64,000 bases of DNA. Source: UBA2279 sp034399355. Lineage in GTDB: Bacteria > Actinomycetota > Coriobacteriia > Anaerosomatales > Anaerosomataceae. This document shows positions 47,933-57,035 of the stretch, piece by piece. Positions within the stretch are counted from its first letter, which is position 1, and every line of letters starts with the position of its first letter. Where the stretch lies: the NCBI GenBank assembly GCA_034399355.1, contig JAXMMT010000042.1, forward strand, positions 8,462 to 72,461, given 5' to 3'. Both the position numbers and the translations under genes were made by a program. Below the pieces are notes generated by a model, which worked only from the letters and a program-made list of their open reading frames with translations, did no database searches and was not told where the DNA came from.

Positions 47933-48664
47933 ATGAGGATTAGACATGCGCTTGCGGTCGCCACGGCGATCGCGGTATTCGCTGGCGCTACGCCAGCGCT
48001 GGCCGCCGGCACTGGGGACGACCCGGCATACACGAAGAACGTGACGACGGCGCTGGACGCCCGGGTGGAGCGGACGTACCAGAAGTGGCTCACCGAGAAG
48101 AGCACGACGGACACGACGGGCGACGTGAGTATCCAAACGATCATCGCGCCCTACAAGTACTTCTGGACGCCGAGTTATGCGCAGGAGAAGAGCTACTTCT
48201 GTGGCCCTGCCAGCGTGCAGATAATCGATGACTACTGGGGGGCGCCTGCCTCGCAGAACGTGATCGCATTCTACCTTGGCACCACCAAAGCAGGAACCGA
48301 CTTTTCGAGAGTCGACAACGCGCTGAGGCTCTTCACCGGTCGCGGCTACGTCTACCGGACGTGTACGTCGGCGTACGATTTTTACTCGGCTGTGGAGTAC
48401 GGGATGCTCAAACGGGGCAACCCGATCGTGGCCGACGTCAACATCGACGGGACGCTGTGGGACAACTACGTGTACAGCCACAGCGGGCACATCGTGCCTG
48501 TCGAGGCATTCGACTGGCGGTGGAACACGTTGCGACTGAACGATCCGTATGACGAGAGCTTCTGGCGCGCGGGCGGCGGTAAGACATTCGGGCACAGGAC
48601 CTATCCGAAGGACCAGATTGCCGCAGGGGTGATGAGTCACTTCAGGACAGCGATCGTCTACTAA
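47933..48664 (+). CDS. Secreted C39-like cysteine peptidase-fold protein
   Basis: A 243-residue exported protein with a signal peptide (about 1-25, ending ALAAG). The papain-like C39 triad is in order: Cys90 in YFCGPASVQ, His186 in HSGHIVPVEAF and Asp204 in LNDPY. Members of this group occur as secreted peptidases or bacteriocin-processing domains; no transporter is adjacent. GAGGGGG lies just before the ATG, and a structured leader precedes it. Confidence 0.8.
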   Translation: MRIRHALAVATAIAVFAGATPALAAGTGDDPAYTKNVTTALDARVERTYQKWLTEKSTTDTTGDVSIQTIIAPYKYFWTPSYAQEKSYFCGPASVQIIDDYWGAPASQNVIAFYLGTTKAGTDFSRVDNALRLFTGRGYVYRTCTSAYDFYSAVEYGMLKRGNPIVADVNIDGTLWDNYVYSHSGHIVPVEAFDWRWNTLRLNDPYDESFWRAGGGKTFGHRTYPKDQIAAGVMSHFRTAIVY

Positions 48665-48718
48665 GGACAATGGAGGTGGTCGGCCGCCGGGTCGGCCACC
48701 TCACTGAAAGGGGAATCA

Positions 48719-49933
48719 ATGAGGCACTATCGAGGATGTGCCGTTGCCACACTGCTGGCGACGGTGTGTCTGGCGTTGGGGGGCTGTGGTGGAGGTGCAG
48801 CGCCTCTCGCTGAAGTAGGCACAGAGACTCTCACCAGGCCAGACACCATCAGTGCGCGTGAAGCAACACGTGCTCCACTCCCATACCGAGAGTTCGAACT
48901 CCCGGCGGGCGGTCGGGTACAAGGCTATGGGGACAGAATCGCGTGTCTTCTCGAGCCGGAGTCTGCGGAGTTGGAATTGAGCGCCATTCGACTGCTCGAC
49001 TTGCAGAGCGGTGAGCACCAACTTGTTGTACCGAGGCCGCTTGGCATGGCAACCGGTTTTGACATCCTTTCAGCGCGATGCTCTGACGAGTGGCTCGTAT
49101 GGGAGGAGATCGGCGGGGACGAGCAGGGGAGGCCGCTTGACGTGCAGTGGCGGCTGTATGCGCTTCCCATCGTAGGGACGGGCGTAGTGGGAGAACCCGC
49201 GCTCGTAGCGGGTACCGTCACATCGGCACAGTCCCGACCGCTCTACTCGGTCTGCGGGGACACGGTCTACTGGATGACCAACTCCTTTGCCAACGCCGAG
49301 CAGGAAGGAGCTGTCGATACTGCACGGGTCTGGACGCGGACGCTCCCCGATGGTGAGGAGAGGCTCCTGTACCGAACCGGTTCGGACATCTTCACATTCA
49401 CCGCTCAGTCAGATGAGTTGTTGCTGACTGAGGCCGTCGAACGCAACGCGGATGAGGGCAAACTTGTAGTTCTCGAGCCCGGGACGGGTGCTGTTCGTGA
49501 GGAGATCCCGCTCAATAACGAGTCCTGGCTCTCGCACTTCACCTCGTACAAGGACGGGATGTCAGCTTGGGCGGAAGGCAACGCGGGGAGTGGCGCCGGC
49601 TGCTTCTTCTTCCGCGATGCAGAAGGCAAGGTCAATCTCATATCAACTGTAGCCAACGATTCCGTCTTCGTCGGCGACTACCTGTTTTACGAGGCAAAGC
49701 CGTACGTCGCCAAAGGCGTGGGCTCGCGGACGCGACACTGGCGCGTTTGCGCCCTGGATACCCGAACACTCGAGTACTTCATCGTGTTCGATGAAGAGGC
49801 ACGGGTGTTTGGCTGGTATGCGCCGCTGGCGGTGACTTCTCGCAGCAGTGAATATCTCATGTTTCGGTCCGTTCCGCCGTGGATTACTGATGAGCCCCCC
49901 GGCGCGTGGGTGCGCGTGTACACGCTGCCCTAG
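48719..49933 (+). CDS. Lipoprotein, probable beta-propeller
   Basis: A 404-residue protein with a lipoprotein signal peptide (lipobox LGGC, Cys23). The mature part is all-beta in character with recurring Trp- and Gly-containing strands (DEWLVWEEIGG, DTVYWMTNSF, GDYLFYEAK), consistent with a repeated-blade propeller. No family recognised. It lies 54 bases after the C39-like gene, with a GAAAGGGGA ribosome site. Confidence 0.7.
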   Translation: MRHYRGCAVATLLATVCLALGGCGGGAAPLAEVGTETLTRPDTISAREATRAPLPYREFELPAGGRVQGYGDRIACLLEPESAELELSAIRLLDLQSGEHQLVVPRPLGMATGFDILSARCSDEWLVWEEIGGDEQGRPLDVQWRLYALPIVGTGVVGEPALVAGTVTSAQSRPLYSVCGDTVYWMTNSFANAEQEGAVDTARVWTRTLPDGEERLLYRTGSDIFTFTAQSDELLLTEAVERNADEGKLVVLEPGTGAVREEIPLNNESWLSHFTSYKDGMSAWAEGNAGSGAGCFFFRDAEGKVNLISTVANDSVFVGDYLFYEAKPYVAKGVGSRTRHWRVCALDTRTLEYFIVFDEEARVFGWYAPLAVTSRSSEYLMFRSVPPWITDEPPGAWVRVYTLP

Positions 49934-49957
49934 GTGCAGCATATGTTTGACCGCCTT

Positions 49958-49992
49958 CGGTGCGGGGCCTAGAATGTGCAGGCCCCGCACCG
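49958..49992 (+). terminator. Hairpin between lipoprotein gene and mfd
   Basis: CGGTGCGGGGCCT (49958-49970) pairs perfectly with AGGCCCCGCACCG (49980-49992) around a 9-base loop. No T-run follows. It lies 25 bases after the lipoprotein stop. Confidence 0.65.
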
Positions 49993-50039
49993 GTCGCCGG
50001 ATTGCGGGTCTTCGTGCTGTCCGGACTCGTGAGGTGAAC

Positions 50040-53000
50040 GTGTCACTTCTGCCGCTACTCTCCGAAGCACTGCTTACAGAGCCCGTACTGCAGCGTGCTA
50101 CCACCGTCCTTGAGACCGGTGGTGATGTGACGCTCGCCGCAGGTTCACTCGTGCGTCCCCTTGTGACTGCCCAGGTCTTCGCCCGCCAGCCGAGGACGAC
50201 ACTGGTCGTCATTCCCGGAGAGGAGGCTGCCGAGCGCTTCGCCCGGCAGCTCGGCGCGTATCTCCCGCACGATGCGGTGATCTCCTTCCGCGACCGACGG
50301 GACATGCCGTGGGACAGGACCCGCCCGGACTTCGCTATCGTCGGCCGCAGGGCGCGTGCGCTCTATGCGTTGAATCGCGGTCGGCCCGTGGTGGTCGTCG
50401 CGAGCGCCCGAGCTCTGCTACGCGTCTTGCCCCCGCAGGGTTCTCACGTGTTCGACCCTCTTGTGCTGGAGAAGGGCGGTACGCTCGACCTGGGCGAAAC
50501 CGCCGCGCAGCTGGCGCGCATGGGCTACGAGCGGGCCGATAAGGCCGATGAGCAGGGCCTGTTCGCGATACGGGGCGGCATCCTTGACGTGTTTCCTTCT
50601 GACGGCCTGTATCCGGTTCGTGCCGAGCTGTTCGGCGACGAGATTGAGACGTTGCGCCGTTTCGTACCGTCCACCGGGCAAGACATCAGCGATGCGCCGC
50701 TCACAGAGGTTTTTGCCTGTCGCGAGGTATCGCTGGGTACACGTGCAGCGCAGGCAGCGGAGCGTGCGGTCGGCAGACAGCAGCCAGACGAGCAGACGGT
50801 TGCGGACCTCGAGCTGATCGGGCAGGGGATCTACTTCAATGGTGTGGAGCGCTACCTGCCCGTCTTCTACAAGAATCCTGGCACGGTGATGGACTTCCTC
50901 TCGGCAGAGACACTCGTCGTGCTGGCTGAACCCAGCGCACTCTTCAATGACATGGCGCGTCACTACGACGAGGTCTCCCTCCGTGCACGTGCGGCAAGCG
51001 TGAAGCTGGGCGGCCTGTTCGTGGGTCCCGCAGGCATCGATCTGGGAGGCCGCCAACGCCTCACGTTTCTGTCGGTGCTGCGCGCTAGCGGCGCCGTCGA
51101 CGGTGAGTTCGCGTCGCGTCGACCTGACGTAGCGGGGGGAGAGGAAGCGTTCACTGGCGGTCTGCGCGGACTGATGGCCGCCGGCCACCGGGTGGCGGTG
51201 ACGGTTCCCGACCGCCGCCGCCGCGAGTCAATCGAGCAGGCTCTCGCGCGCGCGGGCATCAGCACGCGACGCGCCGAGGACGACCCTGCGCTGACCGAGC
51301 GGGTAGTGACGGTCGTCATGATCGATGTGCCCGCCGGCTACGTGTTGCCGAATGCGCGGCTCGCGGTCGTGAGCACCGACGACGCATTCCCGCGTTCGGC
51401 TCGCCGCCGTGAGGTCGACGCGACGCGCCTCACCTTCTCGTTCAAGCCCGGTGATTTCGTCGCCCATACCACTCATGGCATCGCGCTGTTCAAAGAGCTC
51501 GTTCGCCAGACAGTGCTCGGCGTTGAACGCGACTATCTGCTACTCGAATACGCAAAAGGCGACAAGCTCTACGTGCCCGTCGAGCAGCTCGATCGCGTCA
51601 CCAGGTACGTCGGCCCGGACTCCTCGGCACCCCGCATGACACGCCTCGACACCGCCGACTGGACGCGCGCCACCACCAAGGCCCGCAAGGCTGCGAAGAA
51701 GCTCGCGTTCGACCTCGTGGATCTTTACGCGCGCCGTGCCGCCGTGAGCGGCTACCGGTTCAGTGCCGATGCGCTCTGGCAGCTCGAGATGGAAGCGGCG
51801 TTCCCCTTCGAGGAGACGCCCGACCAGTTGGCCGCGATCGCTGATGTGAAGGCCGACATGGAGTCCGAGAAGCCCATGGACCGTCTTGTCTGCGGCGACG
51901 TTGGTTACGGCAAGACCGAGGTTGCCATACGCGCGGCTTTCAAGGCGGTACAGGACGCGAAGCAGGTGCTCGTTCTGTGTCCCACGACCATCCTTGCGCA
52001 GCAGCACTTCACAACGTTTTCTGAGCGCTTCTCCCCGTTCCCGGTACGAGTCGAAGTGCTCTCGCGGTTCCGCACCAGGGCGCAGCAGGCGGTGGCACTC
52101 GAAGGTCTCGCCAAAGGTGATGTCGATGTCCTCATCGGCACCCACCGTCTCCTCTCGGCAGATGTCGCGCCCAAAGACCTGGGTCTTGTCATCATCGATG
52201 AGGAACAGCGTTTCGGCGTCGAGCACAAAGAGCATCTGAAGAACCTGCGCGAACAGATGGACGTGCTCACCTTGAGTGCGACACCGATCCCCCGCACGCT
52301 GCAGATGGCGCTCTCGGGCGTTCGCGACATGTCGACGATCGACACGCCACCGCCCAATCGCTTCCCGGTGCAGGTCCATGTCGGTGAGTACGACCCCGAT
52401 GTCGTCAGCGGTGCGGTCCGGCGTGAGTTGGAGCGAGGCGGGCAGGTGTACTACATCTCCAACCGCGTGCACTCGATCGACGACGCTGTCGAACGCGTCC
52501 GTACGGTGGTGCCCGAGACGCGCATCGGTGTAGCGCACGGTCAGCTCACCGAGCATCAGCTCGAGCGCATCATGGAGCGCTTCGCCGCAAGGGAGATCGA
52601 CGTACTGGTCGCGACGACCATCGTCGAGTCCGGTATCGACAACCCTCACACCAACACGCTGATCATCGAGGACAGTCAGCGGCTTGGCCTTGCGCAGCTC
52701 TATCAGCTGAAGGGTCGCGTGGGTCGCAGCCACATCCACGCGTACGCGTACTTCATGTTCCCGCGTGGCGCACAGTTGACCGACCAGGCGTATGAGCGTC
52801 TGACCGCCGTTCGCGAGCACACAGACCTTGGCAGCGGCATCAAGGTCGCGATGCGCGATCTGGAGATTCGCGGCGCAGGTAGCATGCTGGGAGCCGAGCA
52901 GAGCGGCAACCTGTCCGCCGTCGGCTTCGATCTCTACGCGCAAATGCTGCGAGAGGCGGTCGCCGAGACGCGGGGCGAGCCGGCCATCGCACATCCCGAG

Positions 53001-53426
53001 GTGCGCGTCGATCTGCCCGACTCGGCCTATCTTCCCGAGGAGTACGTACCGGCCGTCGATGAGCGCGTGCTCGTTTACCGCCGTCTGGCCGGAGCGGCTA
53101 CCCTCGACGCGGTGGAAGCGGTCGTTTCAGAGCTCACGCAGCGTTATGGCGCGATGCCCACGCCCGCCCGTGCGCTCGTGGGTGTCGCGCGCTCCCGAGC
53201 GCTCGCGGCCGAGCTCGGTGCGACGTCCGTTTCGCTCTCGCGTCGGCGCGTGAGCGTGCAACCGCTCGAGCTTACCTCGGCGCAGAGGGGCCTGATCGCG
53301 GCCGCGGGCGGCATCACTGGCGGCCGGTCGGTGGTCACCTTCCCGCAGGAGCGTGAAGAGACGGCCACAGACGCCGCCCTGAGGGCACTAGATGTTATAC
53401 TCAGCGCTGTCCACAGCGTGGACTGA
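50040..53426 (+). CDS. mfd: Transcription-repair coupling factor Mfd
   Basis: An 1128-residue ATPase that removes stalled RNA polymerase and recruits UvrA. It has the UvrB-like N-terminal region (GGILDVFPSDGLYPVRAELFGDEIE; key part RGGILDVFP), a CarD-like RNA polymerase-interaction domain (about 470-530, FKPGDFVAHTTHGIA) and the RecG-like motor with Walker A CGDVGYGKTE (near 619-626) and IIDEEQRFGV, followed by the TRCF C-terminal domain. The GTG start at 50040 follows GTGAGG; the frame is open for 64 more codons upstream through the terminator. Confidence 0.96.
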   Translation: MSLLPLLSEALLTEPVLQRATTVLETGGDVTLAAGSLVRPLVTAQVFARQPRTTLVVIPGEEAAERFARQLGAYLPHDAVISFRDRRDMPWDRTRPDFAIVGRRARALYALNRGRPVVVVASARALLRVLPPQGSHVFDPLVLEKGGTLDLGETAAQLARMGYERADKADEQGLFAIRGGILDVFPSDGLYPVRAELFGDEIETLRRFVPSTGQDISDAPLTEVFACREVSLGTRAAQAAERAVGRQQPDEQTVADLELIGQGIYFNGVERYLPVFYKNPGTVMDFLSAETLVVLAEPSALFNDMARHYDEVSLRARAASVKLGGLFVGPAGIDLGGRQRLTFLSVLRASGAVDGEFASRRPDVAGGEEAFTGGLRGLMAAGHRVAVTVPDRRRRESIEQALARAGISTRRAEDDPALTERVVTVVMIDVPAGYVLPNARLAVVSTDDAFPRSARRREVDATRLTFSFKPGDFVAHTTHGIALFKELVRQTVLGVERDYLLLEYAKGDKLYVPVEQLDRVTRYVGPDSSAPRMTRLDTADWTRATTKARKAAKKLAFDLVDLYARRAAVSGYRFSADALWQLEMEAAFPFEETPDQLAAIADVKADMESEKPMDRLVCGDVGYGKTEVAIRAAFKAVQDAKQVLVLCPTTILAQQHFTTFSERFSPFPVRVEVLSRFRTRAQQAVALEGLAKGDVDVLIGTHRLLSADVAPKDLGLVIIDEEQRFGVEHKEHLKNLREQMDVLTLSATPIPRTLQMALSGVRDMSTIDTPPPNRFPVQVHVGEYDPDVVSGAVRRELERGGQVYYISNRVHSIDDAVERVRTVVPETRIGVAHGQLTEHQLERIMERFAAREIDVLVATTIVESGIDNPHTNTLIIEDSQRLGLAQLYQLKGRVGRSHIHAYAYFMFPRGAQLTDQAYERLTAVREHTDLGSGIKVAMRDLEIRGAGSMLGAEQSGNLSAVGFDLYAQMLREAVAETRGEPAIAHPEVRVDLPDSAYLPEEYVPAVDERVLVYRRLAGAATLDAVEAVVSELTQRYGAMPTPARALVGVARSRALAAELGATSVSLSRRRVSVQPLELTSAQRGLIAAAGGITGGRSVVTFPQEREETATDAALRALDVILSAVHSVD

Positions 53427-53459
53427 CCACGTTTCATCCACGATAGGAGGCACCCCAAC

Positions 53460-54413
53460 GTGAAGACCCTCTCCAGGCTTCTCGTGAGCCTGACGATCGC
53501 GAGCATGTTGCTGGTAGCGACCGCCTGCTCCAGCGACGATCTTGCTCGCGTGAATAGCGAAGTGATCACGCGAGCCGAGTTTGATGCGGTCCTTGAGATG
53601 GCCAAGAGCCAGAACCCCACGGCGTTCGAAGGCTCCGAGGACAGCACGCTCGTCATCGAGTACAAGCGCAGTCTGCTTGACACGCTGATCGAGAACGAGC
53701 TCGTTCGTCAGGCAGCCGAGCAAGAGGGCGTCGAGATCGCCGAGGCGGACATCGACGCGCAGATCGAAGCGATCGTGACCGGTTTTCCGGACGAGGACAC
53801 GTTCAATGACGCTCTCGCCTCGGCGGATATGACCATGGACGACCTGCGTGACAACGTGCGCGACCAGTTGCTGTACGAGTCCCTCTACGACAAGGTCGCG
53901 CCTGAGGTCGATGTTACCGACGATCGAATCGCTGAGCACTACGAGGAGAACAAAGATCTGTTCGTGATTGGCGACGAGTCGCAGCTGAGCCACATTCTCT
54001 TCGCGACCGACGACAAGGCCACCGCCGAGCAGATCCTCGCGGAGATCAAGGCCGACGGGGATTTCGCAGCACTCGCCAAGGAGCACTCCATCGACCCCGG
54101 CAGCGGCGCCAACGGTGGCGATCTCGGCTGGTCTTCAACCGATATGTATGTGCCCGAGTTCAAAGAGGCTGCCGATGCGCTTGCGGTGGGTGCGGTCAGC
54201 GACCTGGTCGAGTCGGATTTCGGCTGGCACATCATCCTGAAGGTCGACGAGAAGGTTGGCGGGCAGCAGACGCTCGAGGAGGTCTCGGCGAGCATCAACA
54301 GCACCCTTGCACAGCAGGGTCGCAGTGAGGCCTTTATTGCGTACATGGACAAGTTCAGAGCGGATTCCGACATCGAGATACTCGACAAGACACTCAAGTT
54401 GGAAGACGAGTAG
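53460..54413 (+). CDS. PrsA/SurA-like peptidyl-prolyl isomerase lipoprotein
   Basis: A 317-residue extracytoplasmic foldase. Lipoprotein signal with Cys23 in VATACSS, a SurA-N-like helical region (about 30-165), then a parvulin domain (about 175-270; LSHILFATDD, GGDLGWSS, FGWHIILK). It probably helps exported proteins fold. The start is GTG, with GATAGGAGG upstream. It follows mfd by 33 bases. Confidence 0.9.
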   Translation: MKTLSRLLVSLTIASMLLVATACSSDDLARVNSEVITRAEFDAVLEMAKSQNPTAFEGSEDSTLVIEYKRSLLDTLIENELVRQAAEQEGVEIAEADIDAQIEAIVTGFPDEDTFNDALASADMTMDDLRDNVRDQLLYESLYDKVAPEVDVTDDRIAEHYEENKDLFVIGDESQLSHILFATDDKATAEQILAEIKADGDFAALAKEHSIDPGSGANGGDLGWSSTDMYVPEFKEAADALAVGAVSDLVESDFGWHIILKVDEKVGGQQTLEEVSASINSTLAQQGRSEAFIAYMDKFRADSDIEILDKTLKLEDE

Positions 54414-54426
54414 ACTGCCGGAACTC

Positions 54427-55512
54427 ATGACGGCTTCGGGGGGCGCGGTAGTGGGATCGATAGCCATTGTCGGCCTGGAGTTCGATGATCGCGGCAGGCT
54501 GGAAGCCGCGGCTGTCGAGCGGCTCCGCATGGCCGACACCGTGGTCATCGCGTCAGACGAACACGCGGCGGCGAAGCATGTACGCGAGCTCGGCATAGCG
54601 GCAGTCACGTTCGGTGCCCTTGGTCTTCCGGCCGCGGCGCCCGCGGGCATGATCGTCGAAGCCCTTCTCAGTCTGGCCGAGAAGGGCGACGTCGCTCTCG
54701 TCTCGGGCAGCTACCCATCGCGCAGTGCCGCCGCTCCGGATGGCTTCGACGAACTTGTGCGCATCATCGCCGTGCTGCGCGGTCCGGACGGGTGTCCGTG
54801 GGACCGCGAGCAGACGCATGAGTCGCTCGGCAAGCACCTTATCGAGGAAGCGTACGAGACACTCGCGGCAATCGAGGCCGAGGACAGCGACGAGCTTGCC
54901 GACGAACTCGGAGACGTGCTCCTACAGGTCGTGCTGCATTCGCAGATAGCCGCCGAGGAGAACCGCTTCGCTATCGAGGACGTCATCGCGCGCATCATCG
55001 CGAAGATTCGGCGCCGGCACCCGCACATCTTCGGGACCGTGCAGGCCGATACTTCCGAGCAGGTCATGCGTAACTGGGACGCGATCAAGCGCGGCGAGAA
55101 GGAGCGCGAGGGCGTCTTGTCGGGTGTGGCGCCTACACTGCCGGCGTTGATGTACGCGCAGAAGATCTCGCGTCGCGCTGCCGGAGCCGGCTTTGACTGG
55201 GACGACATCGACGGTGTGTGGGCGAAGGTCCACGAGGAGATAGACGAACTCAAGGCCACCGAGGCCGGGTCGCCCGAGGCGGCCGACGAGGTCGGCGATC
55301 TGCTGTTCACCGTGGTGAACGTCGCACGCAAGCTTGGCGTGGATGCAGAGGACGCGTTGCGCCGCATGTGCGTACGTTTCGAGCGTCGATTTGAAGACAT
55401 GGAGCGTGCGGTCGCCGAGCGCGAGACCGACTTCCACGACCTCGATCTCGGCGAGATGGAAGAGCTTTGGCAGCAGGCCAAGCATAGGGAGTCCGCCAAC
55501 GGCGGCGAGTGA
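54427..55512 (+). CDS. mazG: MazG-family NTP pyrophosphohydrolase with shortened methylase-like N terminus
   Basis: A 361-residue protein that hydrolyses non-canonical NTPs. Two MazG units are present: the first (about 120-215) has the complete EEAYE and DELGDVLLQ metal-binding motifs; the second (about 255-340) has EEIDELK and DEVGDLLF. The first 90 residues resemble the end pieces of the tetrapyrrole-methylase domain of YabN-type fusions, but too short for an active SAM site. The start is uncertain; 54427 has a weak ribosome site and GTG 54451 is an alternative. Confidence 0.9.
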   Translation: MTASGGAVVGSIAIVGLEFDDRGRLEAAAVERLRMADTVVIASDEHAAAKHVRELGIAAVTFGALGLPAAAPAGMIVEALLSLAEKGDVALVSGSYPSRSAAAPDGFDELVRIIAVLRGPDGCPWDREQTHESLGKHLIEEAYETLAAIEAEDSDELADELGDVLLQVVLHSQIAAEENRFAIEDVIARIIAKIRRRHPHIFGTVQADTSEQVMRNWDAIKRGEKEREGVLSGVAPTLPALMYAQKISRRAAGAGFDWDDIDGVWAKVHEEIDELKATEAGSPEAADEVGDLLFTVVNVARKLGVDAEDALRRMCVRFERRFEDMERAVAERETDFHDLDLGEMEELWQQAKHRESANGGE

Positions 55513-55533
55513 GACGAGAAGGAGTCAGCGAAC

Positions 55534-56817
55534 ATGAGCTACATCACCGATATCGTGGCGCGCGAGATCCTCGATTCCCGCGGTAACCCGACGATCGAAG
55601 TCGAGGTTGCACTCGACGACGGCTCCTGGGGTCGCGCGGCTGTGCCGTCTGGTGCGTCGACGGGCGCGTTCGAGGCCGTCGAGCTACGCGATGCCAACTC
55701 GGCACGCTACCTCGGCAAGGGCGTGCTCACCGCTGTCGAGAACGTGAACGACATCATCGCTCCCGAGTTGCTCGGCGTGGATGCGACCGATCAACGCGCG
55801 GTCGACGCACTGCTACTGGAGTTAGACGGCACCCCCAACAAGGCCAAGCTCGGCGCCAATGCCATCCTCGGCGTGTCGCTTGCGGTGGCCAAAGCCGCTG
55901 CGGAATCGTGCGAACTCACGCTCTACAGCTACATCGGTGGCGCGAACGCGCATACGCTGCCTGTGCCGATGATGAACATCCTCAACGGTGGCGTGCACGC
56001 CGACAACAACGTCGACCTCCAGGAGTTCATGGTCATGCCGGTCGGCGCCGGCAGCTTTGCCGAAGCTTTGCGGATGTGCGCCGAGATCTACCACACGCTC
56101 AAGAAGGTGCTGCAGGACCGCGGCCTGGGCACCGGCGTTGGCGACGAGGGCGGCTTCGCGCCCAACCTCGGCAGCAATGAAGAGGCGCTGCAGGTCATTT
56201 CTGCAGCGGTCGAGAAGGCGGGCTACACGCTTGGCGAGCAGATCATGTTCGCGCTCGACCCGGCTGCGACCGAGTTCTACAAGGACGGTACGTACGTGCT
56301 CGCCGGTGAGGGACGCGAGCTTACCTCGGCCGAGATGGTCGACTTCTACGCGGATCTCGTCGAACGCTATCCGATCATCAGCATCGAGGACGGTATGGCC
56401 GAGGATGACTGGGACGGCTGGAAGCTGATGACCGAGCGCCTCGGTGACAAGATCCAGCTCGTCGGCGACGATCTGTTCGTTACCAACACCGAGCGCCTGC
56501 GCAAGGGCATCGAACTCGGCGTCGCCAATTCGATCCTCATCAAGCTCAACCAGATCGGGACGCTCACTGAGACACTCGAGGCGATCGAGATGGCCAAGCG
56601 CGCGGGCTACACCTGCGTCATCTCACACCGCTCGGGCGAGACCGAGGACACCACGATCGCCGACGTCGCCGTCGCCGTGAACGCTGGCCAGATCAAGACG
56701 GGTGCGCCGGCCCGTTCCGACCGCGTGGCGAAGTACAATCAGCTGCTGCGCATCGAAGAGGAACTGTGCGACTCGGCGGTATTCCCCGGCATGGAAGCGT
56801 TCTACAGCGTGAAGTAG
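55534..56817 (+). CDS. eno: Enolase
   Basis: Converts 2-phosphoglycerate to phosphoenolpyruvate in glycolysis. The 427-residue protein is full length with AREILDSRGNPTIEVE-type start (key part LDSRGNPT), GVGDEGGFAP, SIEDGMAEDDW, LIKLNQIGT and SHRSGETED. AAGGAG precedes the ATG. It is the glycolytic neighbour of pyk downstream, and is separated from it by nested inverted repeats. Confidence 0.97.
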   Translation: MSYITDIVAREILDSRGNPTIEVEVALDDGSWGRAAVPSGASTGAFEAVELRDANSARYLGKGVLTAVENVNDIIAPELLGVDATDQRAVDALLLELDGTPNKAKLGANAILGVSLAVAKAAAESCELTLYSYIGGANAHTLPVPMMNILNGGVHADNNVDLQEFMVMPVGAGSFAEALRMCAEIYHTLKKVLQDRGLGTGVGDEGGFAPNLGSNEEALQVISAAVEKAGYTLGEQIMFALDPAATEFYKDGTYVLAGEGRELTSAEMVDFYADLVERYPIISIEDGMAEDDWDGWKLMTERLGDKIQLVGDDLFVTNTERLRKGIELGVANSILIKLNQIGTLTETLEAIEMAKRAGYTCVISHRSGETEDTTIADVAVAVNAGQIKTGAPARSDRVAKYNQLLRIEEELCDSAVFPGMEAFYSVK

Positions 56818-56827
56818 TGCTTCTCCG

Positions 56828-56929
56828 GGGGCTGTCCGGGGTACCCCGTGCTCAAACATACTCGAAGGGCCGTCCGCTTGGCGGATGGCCCTTCTGCGTG
56901 ACTGCGCGCGGAGCACTCCGGACAGCCCC
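56828..56929. repeat. Nested inverted repeats between eno and pyk
   Basis: An outer 12-bp perfect inverted repeat (GGGGCTGTCCGG at 56828-56839, CCGGACAGCCCC at 56918-56929) encloses a 14-bp hairpin at 56864-56894. In RNA this would form a stem, a loop and an inner stem. The arrangement may be a compound terminator or attenuator. Confidence 0.65.
56864..56894 (+). terminator. Hairpin downstream of eno
   Basis: The 14-bp stem 56864-56877 / 56881-56894 has one G.U pair and a 3-base TTG loop. It is very stable and is likely the eno terminator, though no T-run follows. Confidence 0.65.
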
Positions 56930-57035
56930 TACTGCCGGGTCACCCCCGTCGGGTGCCGTCGCGCGCCACCGTGATACGACTCGTGCCTGGCTGCTTCGGG
57001 TAGCATGGTAGGGATGTCACGGCGAAGGAGGCGTC

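Noticed and set aside
49848..50039. N-terminal extension of Mfd from 49848
   Set aside because: It would run through the lipoprotein gene end and a strong hairpin; the added residues are Cys/Arg-rich and not Mfd-like.
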